Below, in pieces: positions 5,532 through 6,282 of a stretch of DNA of 6,282 nt. Source of the stretch: Pseudomonadota bacterium (GTDB lineage Bacteria > Pseudomonadota > Gammaproteobacteria > Steroidobacterales > Steroidobacteraceae). Position 1 is the stretch's first letter. Every line of letters starts with the position of its first letter. Location of the stretch: positions 1 to 6,282 of the forward strand of contig JAEZCN010000184.1 of NCBI GenBank assembly GCA_023433515.1. Direction: 5' to 3'. Under the pieces are notes generated by a model. That model saw only the letters and a program-made list of their open reading frames with translations. It did no database searches and was not told the DNA's origin. Position numbers and translations under genes: made by a program.

Positions 5532-6282
5532 GTGGCTCTAGCACCAGAGAATCCTGAGCTGACTGCATCGGACGTCTTTTCGACAGGCGTCTGGTCCGCG
5601 CGCGGCGGCAAGCCGACGCTGGGCGTCGACATCGCCTGCACCAAGATCGCGGTCGACCTGCAGAACATGCGGCGCGGGACGACCGAAGAAATCATCCGCG
5701 AGAGCCTGATTTCCCTGCGCGATTCCTCCGGCGTCGACACCGCCTTCGTGTGGCTGCTCTCGGCCGACGGCTCCGCGGTGGAGGAAGTCCACGCGGCCCA
5801 TGGCGCGCTCGCTCAATGCCGCGTCGAAGTCTGGCGTGGCACCCAGTTCAACGATTACCCCTGGCTGCGCAACCGTCTCGAGCACCTGCGCCTCTCGGAG
5901 ATCCGCGACAGCGCGGCGCCGCGCCGTGACCAGGGGGCGGAGAGCCGCAAGTTCGCGGAGCTGTCGATCGGTTCGGTGCTGATGATCGCGATTCGCGTGC
6001 AGAACCAGCCCGCCGCCATCCTCGGTCTCGCCAACGCGCTGCCGCGCGGTGCCTGGGACGTGAACCTGCAACTCCTGCTCAAACTACTGGGCAATTCACT
6101 GGGCGCGGGCCTCACGCGCCTGCGCATCGAGAACCGCCTGCACAAGCTCGAGGAACGTCTCGAGCTCGCCCAGGGCGCCGCGAACGACGGCCTCTGGGAT
6201 TTCGACATCGAGAGCAACGAAGTCCACTTCTCGCCGCGCTGGAAACAGATGCTGGGCTACCCGGTGGACGCCGAGCTCGATT
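5532..6282 (+). CDS. GAF-PAS sensory/signalling protein, 5' part, GTG start
   Basis: The first 250 codons of a signalling protein are present and the gene continues past the right edge. There is no signal peptide or membrane segment, so it is likely cytoplasmic. Residues about 33-198 form a GAF-like sensor domain (core stretches TAFVWLLSADG at 70-80, SVLMIAIRVQ at 148-157 and AAILGLANAL at 161-170). A helical, coiled-coil-like linker follows at about 198-213 (IENRLHKLEERLEL). A PAS domain starts near 210, with the typical GLWDFDIESNEVHFSPRWKQ at 220-239 and MLGY at 240-243. GAF-PAS fronts usually drive a histidine kinase or a GGDEF/EAL cyclic-di-GMP output; which one cannot be seen. An in-frame TAG at 5496-5498 leaves GTG 5532 as the first start, with AGGGAG at 5522-5527 four bases before it, rather close. 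The next in-frame ATG (5667) would cut into the GAF domain. Confidence 0.85.
   Translation, partial: MALAPENPELTASDVFSTGVWSARGGKPTLGVDIACTKIAVDLQNMRRGTTEEIIRESLISLRDSSGVDTAFVWLLSADGSAVEEVHAAHGALAQCRVEVWRGTQFNDYPWLRNRLEHLRLSEIRDSAAPRRDQGAESRKFAELSIGSVLMIAIRVQNQPAAILGLANALPRGAWDVNLQLLLKLLGNSLGAGLTRLRIENRLHKLEERLELAQGAANDGLWDFDIESNEVHFSPRWKQMLGYPVDAELD

Noticed and set aside
5188..5541. 117-codon plus-strand frame bridging the GT-C end and the intergenic gap
   Set aside because: It begins inside the GT-C gene out of frame, lacks a ribosome site and has no motif. Only its tail lies in non-coding DNA.
5538..6071. 177-codon open frame on the minus strand
   Set aside because: The opposite strand reads through as GAF-PAS with a fixed GTG start. 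The minus-strand product has no domain pattern.

Overview
The window is GC-rich and tightly packed. Codon use, the ATGA-type gene overlaps and the gene content (a lipid A biosynthesis N-terminal domain protein, an ArnT-like transferase, a DUF374 acyltransferase) suggest a Gram-negative proteobacterium, probably a high-GC gammaproteobacterium. The lineage is inferred from style and gene content only. I see no tRNA, rRNA, CRISPR array, insertion sequence or other sign of a mobile element.

Layout. On the minus strand lie a complete bacterial cytochrome P450 (68-1393) and, overlapping its stop by four bases, the first 23 codons of another gene that runs off the left edge. A 181-bp divergent gap (1394-1574) follows. 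It holds a good -10 hexamer placed so that the P450 mRNA may begin at its own ATG, and a 7-bp inverted repeat. On the plus strand, 1575-5326 is one compact four-gene unit: a DUF374 lysophospholipid-acyltransferase-like protein, a DPM1/ArnC-like family 2 glycosyltransferase, a 107-residue three-helix LAB_N membrane protein, and an ArnT/PMT-type membrane glycosyltransferase of 670 residues. Junctions are a 4-base overlap, a 17-base gap with a strong ribosome binding site, and an 8-base overlap. After a 205-bp gap (5327-5531) a GTG-started gene encodes a GAF domain, a helical linker and the start of a PAS domain before running off the right edge.

How the genes may work together. The GT2 enzyme would load a sugar from a nucleotide donor onto a polyprenyl phosphate at the inner face of the inner membrane. 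The GT-C enzyme would use that lipid-linked sugar on the periplasmic side to decorate an envelope acceptor, plausibly lipid A or another glycolipid. The LAB_N protein is a membrane partner of unknown role, and the DUF374 protein may acylate a lipid of the same pathway. This resembles the lipid A aminosugar logic of ArnC/ArnT and Francisella FlmF/FlmK, but no sugar-nucleotide synthesis gene is in the window, so sugar and acceptor cannot be named. The P450 unit and the sensor gene appear to be separate transcription units.
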